Source of the DNA: Morganella morganii
GTDB taxonomy: Bacteria > Pseudomonadota > Gammaproteobacteria > Enterobacterales > Enterobacteriaceae
DNA length: 64,000 nt
Assembly: GCF_003996855.1 (NCBI RefSeq)
Contig: NZ_NRQY01000001.1
Span: 519,674 to 583,673 of the forward strand
Reading direction: 5' to 3'
Shown here: positions 56,167 to 64,000 of the stretch, in pieces
How positions within the stretch are numbered: position 1 is the stretch's first letter
Layout of the letters: each line of letters begins with the position of its first letter
Program-made: the position numbers and the translations under genes
Notes under the pieces: generated by a model
Told to the model about the DNA's origin: nothing
The model's input: the letters and a program-made list of their open reading frames with translations, nothing else
Database searches by the model: none

Positions 56167-57381
56167 TTACTGACGGTAATGGGAGAGGAAGCGGCCGAAG
56201 CGGTTAATCGCTATCTCCAGGTCATCCTCACGCGGCAGTGTCACGATACGGAAATGGTCCGGTTCCGGCCAGTTAAAGGCAGTACCCTGTACCAGCAGCA
56301 CTTTTTCCTGTAACAGCAGGTCGAGGATCATTTTCTGGTCATCGTGAATATTAAAGCGTTTGGCATCAAATTTCGGGAACATATAGAGTGCGCCCATCGG
56401 TTTGACACACGAGCAGCCCGGTATCTGGTTAATCAGTTCCCAGGCTTTGTTGCGCTGTTCATACAGGCGGCCGCCGGGATGAATAAACTCGTTGATGCTC
56501 TGGTAACCGCCGATCGCGGTCTGGATCGCATGCTGCATCGGCACGTTGGCGCACAGACGCATTGAAGCGAGCATTTCCAGCCCTTCGATATACCCTTTGG
56601 CGTGTTTCTTCGGCCCGTTCAGTACCATCCAGCCCTGGCGGAAACCGGCGATACGGTAGGTTTTTGACAGACCGTTGAAGGTCACTGTCAGCAGGTCCGG
56701 TGCCATTGCCGCAATAGAGTGGTGGACGGCATCGTCGTACAGAATTTTGTCATAGATCTCGTCAGCAAAAATGATCAGGTCATTCTGACGGGCGATTTCG
56801 ACAATCTCCTGTAACAGGTCTTTACTGTAAACAGCACCGGTCGGGTTATTCGGGTTAATCACCACAATACCGCGGGTGCGGGGGGTAATTTTCTTTTTGA
56901 TGTCGTCGATATCCGGCATCCAGCCCTGTTCTTCGTCACACATATAGTGAACGGCAGTACCGCCGGAGAGGGAGACCGCACCTGTCCATAACGGGTAATC
57001 CGGTGCCGGCACCAGCATTTCGTCGCCATTGTTCAGCAGTGCCTGCATGGACTGCACAATCAGTTCAGAGACGCCATTACCGATATAGACATCTTCCACT
57101 GTCATATCGCGCATGTCACGTTCCTGGTAAAACTGGACAATGGCTTTACGGGCGGAGTAGAGGCCTTTTGAATCGCTGTAACCCTGGGAGCTTGGTAAAT
57201 TACGGATAACATCAACCAGAATTTCGTCCGGGGCATCAAAACCAAACGGCGCCGGGTTACCGATATTCAGTTTGAGAACTTTCTGGCCTTCCTCTTCGAG
57301 GCGTTTAGCCTCTTTGAGCACCGGCCCGCGAATGTCGTAACAGACATTATCGAGTTTGTCGGATTTCTTTATTATATTCAT
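56167..57381 (-). CDS. alaA: Alanine transaminase AlaA
   Basis: Glutamate-pyruvate aminotransferase, a main route to alanine. 404 residues (E. coli AlaA/YfbQ 405). PLP lysine in VTFNGLSKTYRIAGFRQGW; NPNNPTGAVYSKDLL and FADEIYDKILYD bind the cofactor ring; FRIVTLPREDDLEIAI near the end includes the substrate-binding Arg. Divergent from lrhA across a long gap, as in E. coli. Confidence 0.96.
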   Translation of the reverse strand: MNIIKKSDKLDNVCYDIRGPVLKEAKRLEEEGQKVLKLNIGNPAPFGFDAPDEILVDVIRNLPSSQGYSDSKGLYSARKAIVQFYQERDMRDMTVEDVYIGNGVSELIVQSMQALLNNGDEMLVPAPDYPLWTGAVSLSGGTAVHYMCDEEQGWMPDIDDIKKKITPRTRGIVVINPNNPTGAVYSKDLLQEIVEIARQNDLIIFADEIYDKILYDDAVHHSIAAMAPDLLTVTFNGLSKTYRIAGFRQGWMVLNGPKKHAKGYIEGLEMLASMRLCANVPMQHAIQTAIGGYQSINEFIHPGGRLYEQRNKAWELINQIPGCSCVKPMGALYMFPKFDAKRFNIHDDQKMILDLLLQEKVLLVQGTAFNWPEPDHFRIVTLPREDDLEIAINRFGRFLSHYRQ

Positions 57382-58119
57382 CTGTTCAGGACCTTAGCGC
57401 GTTAATCTTGGATTTAATCAGGTAAAACCCGTTATAACCCACTGTACTCTTACCGTCCGGGGTTTTGAAGACAGTAAACGTCTTTTGGTTAAAAACAACA
57501 GGATTTGTTTTGGAAAGGATCTGGAGTGCCGGTGAATCATTGATACATCGGAGTATTATTCTTGTTTTTGCGATTAATGCGGAGATTATGACTGGTGCAA
57601 AGGCAGATGTTAAGTTTTGTAAAGTTATCTATCGGAAGATCATAATTAGTAAAGTAATACAGTGTTTTTACTAAATAGTCAGCAGTTGTTGAAATTGTAT
57701 AATCTTTTCTTATATATTAAACCCTGATGCTGGTAATTATTAGTAGTATAACTAATAGAATTTTACGGCATAATATGGTTTTCAGAGTATTTGACCTTAA
57801 AGTTACAGAATAATCAGGTTTATCTTGCCGCAGGGTGTATTCGCAGCATGCATTTTTGTCAGTTACAAATTGTTTATTTCGCAATATCCGGAAAACAATG
57901 TTGTAAGATACGAAAAATTTGTGTGTTTGTGTAGCAGACCTGCTGTTTTGCTATGCAGCATTACATAATGGAGTTACTCATAGTTACGTATTTTTGTTAG
58001 TGTTAGTTATGTTTTACTCTACCCTTATATATAGGGTAATGTCTTAGTTGGCTAAGCTATTTTTCATGCCAATAAACACTAGGTAGTTATTAAAAATCAA
58101 AATTAGTGAAGAAAAAACA
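57382..58119. promoter_or_regulatory. Long A+T-rich alaA-lrhA intergenic region
   Basis: 738 bases with no credible gene; a 69-codon plus-strand frame at 57465-57674 has no good start context. The lrhA gene of enterics has a long upstream region with autoregulation, which fits. TTAGT-rich repeats lie near 57990-58045. No firm promoter call. Confidence 0.5.
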
Positions 58120-59031
58120 ATGATAAATTCAAACCGTCCAGTGTTAAATCTGGATCTCGACCTGCTGCGGACGTTTGTGGCAGTCGCTGATCTGAACACC
58201 TTCGCGGCAGCCGCTGCGGCAGTATGCCGTACCCAGTCTGCCGTCAGTCAGCAAATGCAGCGTCTCGAGCAGCTTGTCGGGCGTGAACTGTTTGCGCGTC
58301 ATGGTCGTAACAAGTTATTGACCGACCATGGGTTACAGCTATTAGGTTACGCCCGTCAGATCCTGCGTGCAAATGATGATGCCACCGCATCACTGGCATA
58401 CAATGATGCAGAAGGGGAGTTACGCATCGGCGCGTCCGATGATTCCGTTGACTCACTGCTGCCTTTTTTACTCAACCGTATTGCATCCGTATACCCGCGT
58501 ATGGCCGTTGATGTCCGCATCAAACGCAGCCAGTACATTGAAGGTATGCTGGATAACCATGAAATTGATCTGGCGCTGACCACTGCGCGGATTGCTCATC
58601 ACCCGCGTACTGCCCTGCGTACAGCGCCGGTGCTGTGGCACTGTGCACCGGACTTTCAGTTGCAGCCGAACGAGCCGATTCCGCTGGTGGTGATGGATGA
58701 AACTAACCCGTTCCGTCATCTGGCAGCGGAAACCCTGGATGAAGCAGGGGTGCCGTGGCGGGTTGCTTATGAGGCCGCATCACTCTCTGCTGTCCGCGCG
58801 GCCGTGAATGCCGAGGTCGGGATCACCGCCCGTCCGCTGGAAATGCAGAATGCTGACCTGCGCATTCTGAGTGTCAGTGAAGGGCTGCCGCGCCTGCCGG
58901 AAATTCAGTACTGGTTATACCGTAACAGTGACGAGCAGAGCGAGTCAGTGCTGACGGTGTACCAGGCCATTGAAAACAAAAAGACACCGTATACCGTCAC
59001 ACCGGCGGACGATGATAAAGCCGCAGAGTGA
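58120..59031 (+). CDS. lrhA: LysR-type regulator LrhA/HexA
   Basis: 303 residues. N-terminal winged helix [50 protein letters not shown] (about 10-60), then the LysR effector domain ([33 protein letters not shown]). Matches LrhA of E. coli, a repressor of flagellar flhDC and regulator of type 1 fimbriae, and HexA/PecT of plant and insect pathogens, which control exoproducts and secondary metabolism. Strong terminator follows, separating it from nuo. Confidence 0.95.
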   Translation: MINSNRPVLNLDLDLLRTFVAVADLNTFAAAAAAVCRTQSAVSQQMQRLEQLVGRELFARHGRNKLLTDHGLQLLGYARQILRANDDATASLAYNDAEGELRIGASDDSVDSLLPFLLNRIASVYPRMAVDVRIKRSQYIEGMLDNHEIDLALTTARIAHHPRTALRTAPVLWHCAPDFQLQPNEPIPLVVMDETNPFRHLAAETLDEAGVPWRVAYEAASLSAVRAAVNAEVGITARPLEMQNADLRILSVSEGLPRLPEIQYWLYRNSDEQSESVLTVYQAIENKKTPYTVTPADDDKAAE

Positions 59032-59084
59032 TGCTGTCATAATCTGACGCTGAACAGACATAATTTGTGACAGTCAGACACACG

Positions 59085-59113
59085 GCCGGGGGATAATTTC
59101 CCCCGGCTTTTTT
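59085..59113 (+). terminator. Terminator after lrhA
   Basis: GCCGGGGG, loop ATAATTT, CCCCCGGC, then six T residues. Confidence 0.95.
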
Positions 59114-59707
59114 GTATTCTCTTCCCTGTGCGGAAATATCATATAAATGTTAACAGCATCACGCTGTACTCAGATTTTTGAGGTCGTTTTAAGTGCCGTA
59201 TCGCAGTTTTGTTTACTTGTTTGTTACAATGTTAACAAAACGCATGTTCTGTGATTGCCAAAATTAACAGTGCTCATTACATTGCAATAAAACTTTGTTA
59301 AAAACCTGACTGTATTTCTCAGGTTTTTATAAATGGTTATGAATTAATCATTTGTTAAATATTTTTCAGCCAAACTGTGATTGAGATCATAAATATTGAC
59401 CCTGTTTACCGATGGAAAGACAGGTTTTTCCTGAGATAATGGGTTAGTAAAAGCGATGTATCAGTTAATATAATAAAGTTAATTTTCAATTTGGTTACTT
59501 ACTGACTCGTTTTAGCGATAAAGTCGCACGACGGGTTAATCTTAAGTTGATAGCTTGTAACAAAATCTGGAAGAGCGGGGAACAATCCGGGTGACCGGCT
59601 TTCTCATCACGATAAGTGTTGTATCCGCCATTAAGTTGTTCCTCTCGTGTGTCGCTGTGGTGCTGTATGCAGGTACGGCAGGCAACACCACCTTTAATGA
59701 GTAAGCA
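59114..59707 (+). promoter_or_regulatory. nuo operon upstream region
   Basis: About 590 A+T-rich bases before nuoA with no credible gene. Several GTTAA-type elements (59143, 59231, 59276, 59354) recall ArcA-like direct-repeat motifs, and a perfect 7-bp inverted repeat TTTGTTA-N6-TAACAAA is at 59220-59239. In E. coli nuo is controlled by ArcA, NarL, FNR and IHF over a region of similar length; site identities here are unproven. Confidence 0.5.
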
Positions 59708-60154
59708 ATGAGTATGTCAACAGCCACTGAAGTTCTGGCCCATAACTGGGCATTTGCCATCTATCTTTTAGGTGCTCTCGGGTTATGTGCATTTATGTTG
59801 CTGGGCGCCCGTTATCTCGGGGGCCGTGCAAAAGCACGCGCCAAACATCTCCCTTACGAATCAGGTATTGACTCGGTCGGCAGCGCACGTCTGCGGATGT
59901 CCGCGAAGTTCTACTTGGTTGCCATGTTTTTCGTGATTTTCGATGTTGAAGCCTTATACCTGTTTGCCTGGTCTGTTTCGGTCAGAGAAACAGGCTGGAT
60001 AGGGTTCACCGAAGCCGCAATCTTTATTCTGGTGTTATTGGCAGGGCTTTTCTATCTGGCACGTATCGGCGCGCTGGACTGGACACCTGTACGTTCACGC
60101 CGCGAGGTAAAACACCCGAGCGTTGTGAACAAAATCAATAACAATCAACCGTAG
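59708..60154 (+). CDS. nuoA: NADH:quinone oxidoreductase subunit A
   Basis: 148 residues, three membrane helices, part of the proton-pumping arm of respiratory complex I. The conserved loop [40 protein letters not shown] is intact, including the acidic residues of the first E-channel helices. First gene of nuo, 18 bases before nuoB. The C-terminal tail ([13 protein letters not shown]) differs from E. coli. Confidence 0.97.
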   Translation: MSMSTATEVLAHNWAFAIYLLGALGLCAFMLLGARYLGGRAKARAKHLPYESGIDSVGSARLRMSAKFYLVAMFFVIFDVEALYLFAWSVSVRETGWIGFTEAAIFILVLLAGLFYLARIGALDWTPVRSRREVKHPSVVNKINNNQP

Positions 60155-60172
60155 TCAATAGTGAGGCACAAG

Positions 60173-60847
60173 ATGGATTATACGCTCACCCGCATCGATC
60201 CAAACGGTGAGAATGACCGTTATCCCCTGCAAAAACAAGAGGTTATCAGTGACCCGCTTGAGCAGCACGTTCACCGCAGCGTGTATATGGGGAAACTCGA
60301 ACATGCATTACACGATATGGTTAACTGGGGCCGTAAAAACTCCCTGTGGCCGTTTAACTTCGGTCTTTCCTGCTGTTACGTAGAGATGGTGACCTCCTTC
60401 ACGGCAGTACATGACGTCGCCCGTTTTGGTGCGGAAGTACTGCGTGCCTCGCCGCGTCAGGCGGACTTTATGGTTGTGGCCGGAACCTGCTTTACCAAAA
60501 TGGCTCCGGTTATTCAGCGTCTGTATGACCAGATGCTGGAACCGAAATGGGTTATCTCCATGGGCGCCTGTGCCAACTCCGGCGGTATGTACGACATTTA
60601 CTCCGTAGTACAGGGTGTCGATAAATTCATTCCTGTGGATGTGTATATCCCGGGCTGCCCGCCGCGTCCTGAAGCCTATATGCAGGCGCTGATGCTGTTA
60701 CAGGAATCTATCGGAAAAGAGCGCCGCCCGCTGTCGTGGGTGGTGGGTGATCAGGGTGTTTACCGCGCCAATATGCAGTCAGAAAAAGAACGAAAACGCG
60801 GTGAACGGATTGCAGTGACAAACCTGCGCTCCCCGGACGAAATTTAA
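60173..60847 (+). CDS. nuoB: NADH:quinone oxidoreductase subunit B
   Basis: 224 residues from ATG 60173 (GAGG seven bases before; a start four codons earlier lacks a site). Carries iron-sulfur cluster N2, the last before quinone: tandem cysteines in [10 protein letters not shown], then GTCFTKMAP and PGCPPRPEA. Highly similar to E. coli. A four-residue insertion (EHALHDMVN against NDMVN) precedes the cluster. Confidence 0.98.
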   Translation: MDYTLTRIDPNGENDRYPLQKQEVISDPLEQHVHRSVYMGKLEHALHDMVNWGRKNSLWPFNFGLSCCYVEMVTSFTAVHDVARFGAEVLRASPRQADFMVVAGTCFTKMAPVIQRLYDQMLEPKWVISMGACANSGGMYDIYSVVQGVDKFIPVDVYIPGCPPRPEAYMQALMLLQESIGKERRPLSWVVGDQGVYRANMQSEKERKRGERIAVTNLRSPDEI

Positions 60848-60922
60848 GGCTTTCGGGCCACCGGGCGCAATATTTGCAATGTGTTGCGTCCATTGAACCC
60901 TGAACAACTGTTGTGGTGAAGA

Positions 60923-62722
60923 ATGATGACAGAAAGTAATACGCAGACCGCACAGCGTCCCGCGTGGCAGACTCATGATTACCTGGATGATCCGGTTATT
61001 GAGGAACTGCGCCGCAAGTTCGGTCCTGACGCATTTACGGTTCAGCCGACACGTACCGGGATGCCGGTCGTCTGGGTGAAGCGTGAGCAGCTTCCGGAAG
61101 TCCTGTTTTATCTTAAATCGCTGCCGAAACCGTATGTGATGCTGTTTGATCTGCACGGGACGGATGAGCGCCAGCGCACCCATCGCGAAGGCTTGCCTGC
61201 GGCGGACTATTCCGTGTTTTATCACCTGATTTCCATTGAGCGTAACCGCGATATCATGCTCAAAGTGGCGCTGAGTGAAAACGACCTGCATGTGCCGACG
61301 GTGATTTCAGCATTCCCTAACGCAAACTGGTATGAGCGTGAAACCTGGGAAATGTTCGGTATTATTATCGACGGACACCCGAATCTGCGCCGCATTATGA
61401 TGCCGCCGACCTGGGAAGGGCACCCGCTGCGTAAAGACTACCCGGCGCGGGCAACGGAATTTGATCCGTTTGTCCTGACCAAGCAGAAAGAAGATCTGGA
61501 AATGGAGGCGCTGACCTTCAAACCGGAAGAGTGGGGCATGAAGCGCGGCAACGAGAATGAGGACTTTATGTTCCTGAACCTCGGCCCGAACCACCCGTCT
61601 TCCCACGGTGCTTTCCGTATCATCTTGCAGCTCGACGGTGAAGAGATTGTCGACTGCGTGCCGGATATCGGTTACCACCACCGCGGTGCGGAAAAAATGG
61701 GCGAACGCCAGTCCTGGCACAGCTACATTCCGTATACCGACCGTATTGAATACCTCGGCGGCTGTGTTAACGAGATGCCTTATGTGCTGGCGGTGGAAAA
61801 ACTGGCGGGTATTGAGGTTCCGGCGCGTGTGGATGTGATCCGCGTGATGCTGTCAGAGCTGTTCCGCATTAACAGTCACCTGCTGTATATCAGTACGTTC
61901 ATTCAGGATACCGGGGCGATGACGCCGGTCTTCTTTGCCTTTACCGATCGCCAGAAAATTTATGATGTGGTGGAAGCCATTACCGGTTTCCGTATGCATC
62001 CGGCCTGGTTCCGTATCGGCGGCGTGGCACACGATCTGCCGAAAGGCTGGGATCGCCTGCTGCGCGATTTCCTTGACTGGATGCCGAAACGCCTGGAATC
62101 CTATGTCACTGCCGCACTGAAAAACTCTATCCTCAAAGGCCGTTCTGTCGGTGTGGCCGCTTACAGCGCGAAAGAAGCCCTCGACTGGGGCGTGACCGGA
62201 GCCGGTCTGCGTGCCACCGGGATTGATTTCGATGTGCGTAAATGGCGTCCGTATTCCGGTTATGAGAATTTCGATTTTGAAGTGCCCGTCGCCGCAAACG
62301 GTGACTGTTATGACCGCGTGATGCTGAAAGTGGAAGAAGTCCGTCAGAGCCTGCGCATTCTGGAACAATGTTATAAAAACATGCCGGAAGGGCCGTTCAA
62401 AGCGGATCACCCGCTGACCACGCCGCCGCCGAAAGAGCGCACGCTACAGCACATTGAAACCATGATTAACCACTTTCTCCAGGTGTCATGGGGTCCGGTG
62501 ATGCCGGCTCAGGAATCCTTCCAGATGATTGAGGCCACGAAAGGGATTAACAGCTATTACCTGACCAGTGACGGCAGCACTATGAGTTACCGTACCCGAA
62601 TCCGTACACCAAGTTATGCCCATTTGCAGCAGATCCCGTCGGTGATCAGCGGCAGTCTGGTGTCTGACCTGATTGTGTACCTCGGAAGTATCGATTTCGT
62701 TATGTCGGATGTGGATCGCTGA
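60923..62722 (+). CDS. nuoC: Fused NADH:quinone oxidoreductase subunits C and D
   Basis: 599 residues, the NuoCD fusion of enterics. The C part (about 1-185) ends with [18 protein letters not shown]; the D part (from about 200) carries [14 protein letters not shown] at the quinone site, the conserved His and Tyr, and ends [14 protein letters not shown]. It docks beside NuoB in the Q module. Start at ATG 60923 or 60926. The 75-base gap after nuoB is the longest in this part of the operon. Confidence 0.98.
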   Translation: MMTESNTQTAQRPAWQTHDYLDDPVIEELRRKFGPDAFTVQPTRTGMPVVWVKREQLPEVLFYLKSLPKPYVMLFDLHGTDERQRTHREGLPAADYSVFYHLISIERNRDIMLKVALSENDLHVPTVISAFPNANWYERETWEMFGIIIDGHPNLRRIMMPPTWEGHPLRKDYPARATEFDPFVLTKQKEDLEMEALTFKPEEWGMKRGNENEDFMFLNLGPNHPSSHGAFRIILQLDGEEIVDCVPDIGYHHRGAEKMGERQSWHSYIPYTDRIEYLGGCVNEMPYVLAVEKLAGIEVPARVDVIRVMLSELFRINSHLLYISTFIQDTGAMTPVFFAFTDRQKIYDVVEAITGFRMHPAWFRIGGVAHDLPKGWDRLLRDFLDWMPKRLESYVTAALKNSILKGRSVGVAAYSAKEALDWGVTGAGLRATGIDFDVRKWRPYSGYENFDFEVPVAANGDCYDRVMLKVEEVRQSLRILEQCYKNMPEGPFKADHPLTTPPPKERTLQHIETMINHFLQVSWGPVMPAQESFQMIEATKGINSYYLTSDGSTMSYRTRIRTPSYAHLQQIPSVISGSLVSDLIVYLGSIDFVMSDVDR

Positions 62723-62724
62723 TT

Positions 62725-63273
62725 ATGCAAGAACTGAACCCTGAAGCAAAAAAAGCACTGCAAGGCGCAGTGAATGCGGCGCAACCAGCCGGAAAACAAC
62801 CTGATTTTGTGCTGAGTGACGAAGAGCGCGCCGAAATCGAAGCGGAAAAACACCATTACGAAGATCCGCGTGCCGCCTCTATCGAAGCCCTGAAAATCGT
62901 GCAGAAACACCGCGGCTGGGTGGAAGACGGCGCGATTTACGCCATCAGCGATGTGCTGGGCATCCCGGCGAGTGACGTGGAAGGCGTGGCGACATTCTAC
63001 AGCCAGATCTACCGTCAGCCTGTCGGCCGTCATGTGATCCGTTACTGTGACAGCGTGGTGTGCCACATCACCGGTTATCAGGGGATTAAGGCCGCACTTG
63101 AGCGCAAACTGAATATTCAGCCGGGACAGACAACCGCCGACGGCCGCTTTACGCTGCTGCCGACCTGCTGCCTCGGGAACTGTGACAAAGGGCCGACCAT
63201 GATGGTTGATGAAGATACCCACAGTCACGTGACGCCTGAAGCCATTGAAACGTTACTGGAGCAGTATCCATGA
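62725..63273 (+). CDS. nuoE: NADH:quinone oxidoreductase subunit E
   Basis: 182 residues (E. coli 166); the extra length is an N-terminal tail rich in Ala, Lys and Gln ([21 protein letters not shown]). Thioredoxin-like fold with the N1a [2Fe-2S] cluster: YCDSVVCH and [10 protein letters not shown] supply the four cysteines. Starts two bases after nuoC and overlaps nuoF by ATGA, so translation is coupled through the operon. Confidence 0.97.
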   Translation: MQELNPEAKKALQGAVNAAQPAGKQPDFVLSDEERAEIEAEKHHYEDPRAASIEALKIVQKHRGWVEDGAIYAISDVLGIPASDVEGVATFYSQIYRQPVGRHVIRYCDSVVCHITGYQGIKAALERKLNIQPGQTTADGRFTLLPTCCLGNCDKGPTMMVDEDTHSHVTPEAIETLLEQYP

Positions 63274-64000
63274 CAGTGAAAACGGTTTGCCGTACTGCGG
63301 AAACCCATCCTCTCACCTGGCGGTTGCGCGACGACCATCAGCCGGTGTGGCTGGATGAATACCGCAGCAAAAACGGTTATGCGGGGGCAGAGCGCGCCCT
63401 GAAAGGCATGGCACCGGATGAGATCACCAGTCTTGTCAAAGACGCGGGTCTGAAGGGCCGCGGCGGTGCGGGGTTCTCCACGGGTCTGAAGTGGAGCCTG
63501 ATGCCGAAAGACGAAAGCATGAATATCCGTTACCTGCTGTGTAACGCCGACGAAATGGAGCCGGGTACTTACAAAGACCGGCTCCTGATGGAAGTACTGC
63601 CGCATCTGCTGGTGGAAGGGATGCTGATCAGCGCCTTTGCCCTGAAAGCATACCGGGGCTATATCTTCCTGCGCGGCGAATACATTGAGGCAGCGAAACA
63701 CCTGCGTCATGCCATTGAAGAAGCGAAAGCAGCCGGTCTGCTGGGGAAAAATATCCTCGGCAGCGGGTTTGATTTCGAACTGTTTGTGCACACCGGTGCC
63801 GGGCGTTATATCTGCGGGGAAGAAACCGCGCTGATTAACTCCCTGGAAGGCCGCCGCGCCAATCCGCGCTCCAAACCGCCGTTCCCGGCCAGTTCCGGGG
63901 TATGGGGAAAACCGACCTGTGTCAACAACGTCGAAACCCTGTGCAACGTACCGGCGATTCTGGCGCACGGCAAAGAATGGTACATCGGCCTGAGTGAAGG
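63270..64000 (+). CDS. nuoF: NADH:quinone oxidoreductase subunit F, cut by the window edge
   Basis: The first 243 codons are present, beginning [26 protein letters not shown]-binding motifs are visible: [35 protein letters not shown] and [22 protein letters not shown]. The C-terminal part with the N3 cluster cysteines lies beyond the window. It is the NADH-oxidising subunit of the N module, with NuoE and NuoG. Confidence 0.97.
   Translation, partial: MTVKTVCRTAETHPLTWRLRDDHQPVWLDEYRSKNGYAGAERALKGMAPDEITSLVKDAGLKGRGGAGFSTGLKWSLMPKDESMNIRYLLCNADEMEPGTYKDRLLMEVLPHLLVEGMLISAFALKAYRGYIFLRGEYIEAAKHLRHAIEEAKAAGLLGKNILGSGFDFELFVHTGAGRYICGEETALINSLEGRRANPRSKPPFPASSGVWGKPTCVNNVETLCNVPAILAHGKEWYIGLSE

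Noticed and set aside
57465..57674. 69-codon frame in the alaA-lrhA gap
   Set aside because: No ribosome site or family similarity; it lies in A+T-rich regulatory DNA.
59542..59760. 72-codon minus-strand frame before nuoA
   Set aside because: It overlaps the nuoA start and the nuo leader and has no coding features.
1..64000. tRNA genes, rRNA genes, insertion sequences, CRISPR arrays
   Set aside because: None were recognised when reading both strands.

Overview
The window looks like the chromosome of a gammaproteobacterium of the order Enterobacterales with roughly balanced base composition. Gene content and order from dsdA to nuoF follow the Escherichia coli region around fad, fab, pur, pta and nuo. 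Non-E. coli neighbours (a proC-like gene beside mlaA, a periplasmic glutaminase, an M48 protease, a four-gene aromatic cluster) and protein divergence suggest a Morganella-like member of the Morganellaceae. The genus is inferred, not shown.

Positions 1 to about 7270 hold part of a lambdoid prophage. Its immunity region can be read almost base by base against lambda: CI repressor, three OR and three OL operators, PR, PRM and PL, a CII-dependent PRE site, Cro, CII, matching nutL and nutR sites, and an N-like gene in the first position after PL. The place occupied by rexAB in lambda holds three other genes: a DUF3024 protein, a HipA-like kinase and a DUF3037 protein, closed by a strong terminator. 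Leftward from PL lie the N-like gene (split by a frameshift), a RecA-like/Sak4-like ATPase, a DUF669 protein with an SSB-like tail, a C4-like antisense RNA with an Ash protein, and a Rha regulator. On the right the replication gene is cut about 100 codons in and joined directly to the last 60 percent of dsdX, so the prophage right arm, dsdC and the start of dsdX are not here. dsdA is intact but has lost its usual upstream neighbours.

From 8 to 42 kb the content is mostly core: mlaA, the anaerobic beta-oxidation set (fadL, fadI, fadJ) with FadR-like sites, sixA, smrB, prmB, aroC, yfcA, epmC, yfcL, mnmC, fabB (FadR-like and FabR-like sites), pdxB, usg, truA, dedA, accD, folC, dedD, cvpA, purF (PurR box), ubiX, yfcH and yfcD. 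Between yfcD and pta sits an accessory insertion: a large membrane M48 protease, then an operon of an RraA-like protein, a BacA-like (prephenate decarboxylase family) protein interrupted by an in-frame amber codon, a small cupin and a short class II DAHP synthase. This resembles a shikimate-derived specialised metabolite pathway.

The last 16 kb are core again: pta-ackA, yfbV, yfbU, hxpA/yfbT, yfbS, yfbR, alaA, the LysR regulator lrhA, and the start of the nuo operon for NADH:quinone oxidoreductase, running off the right edge inside nuoF.
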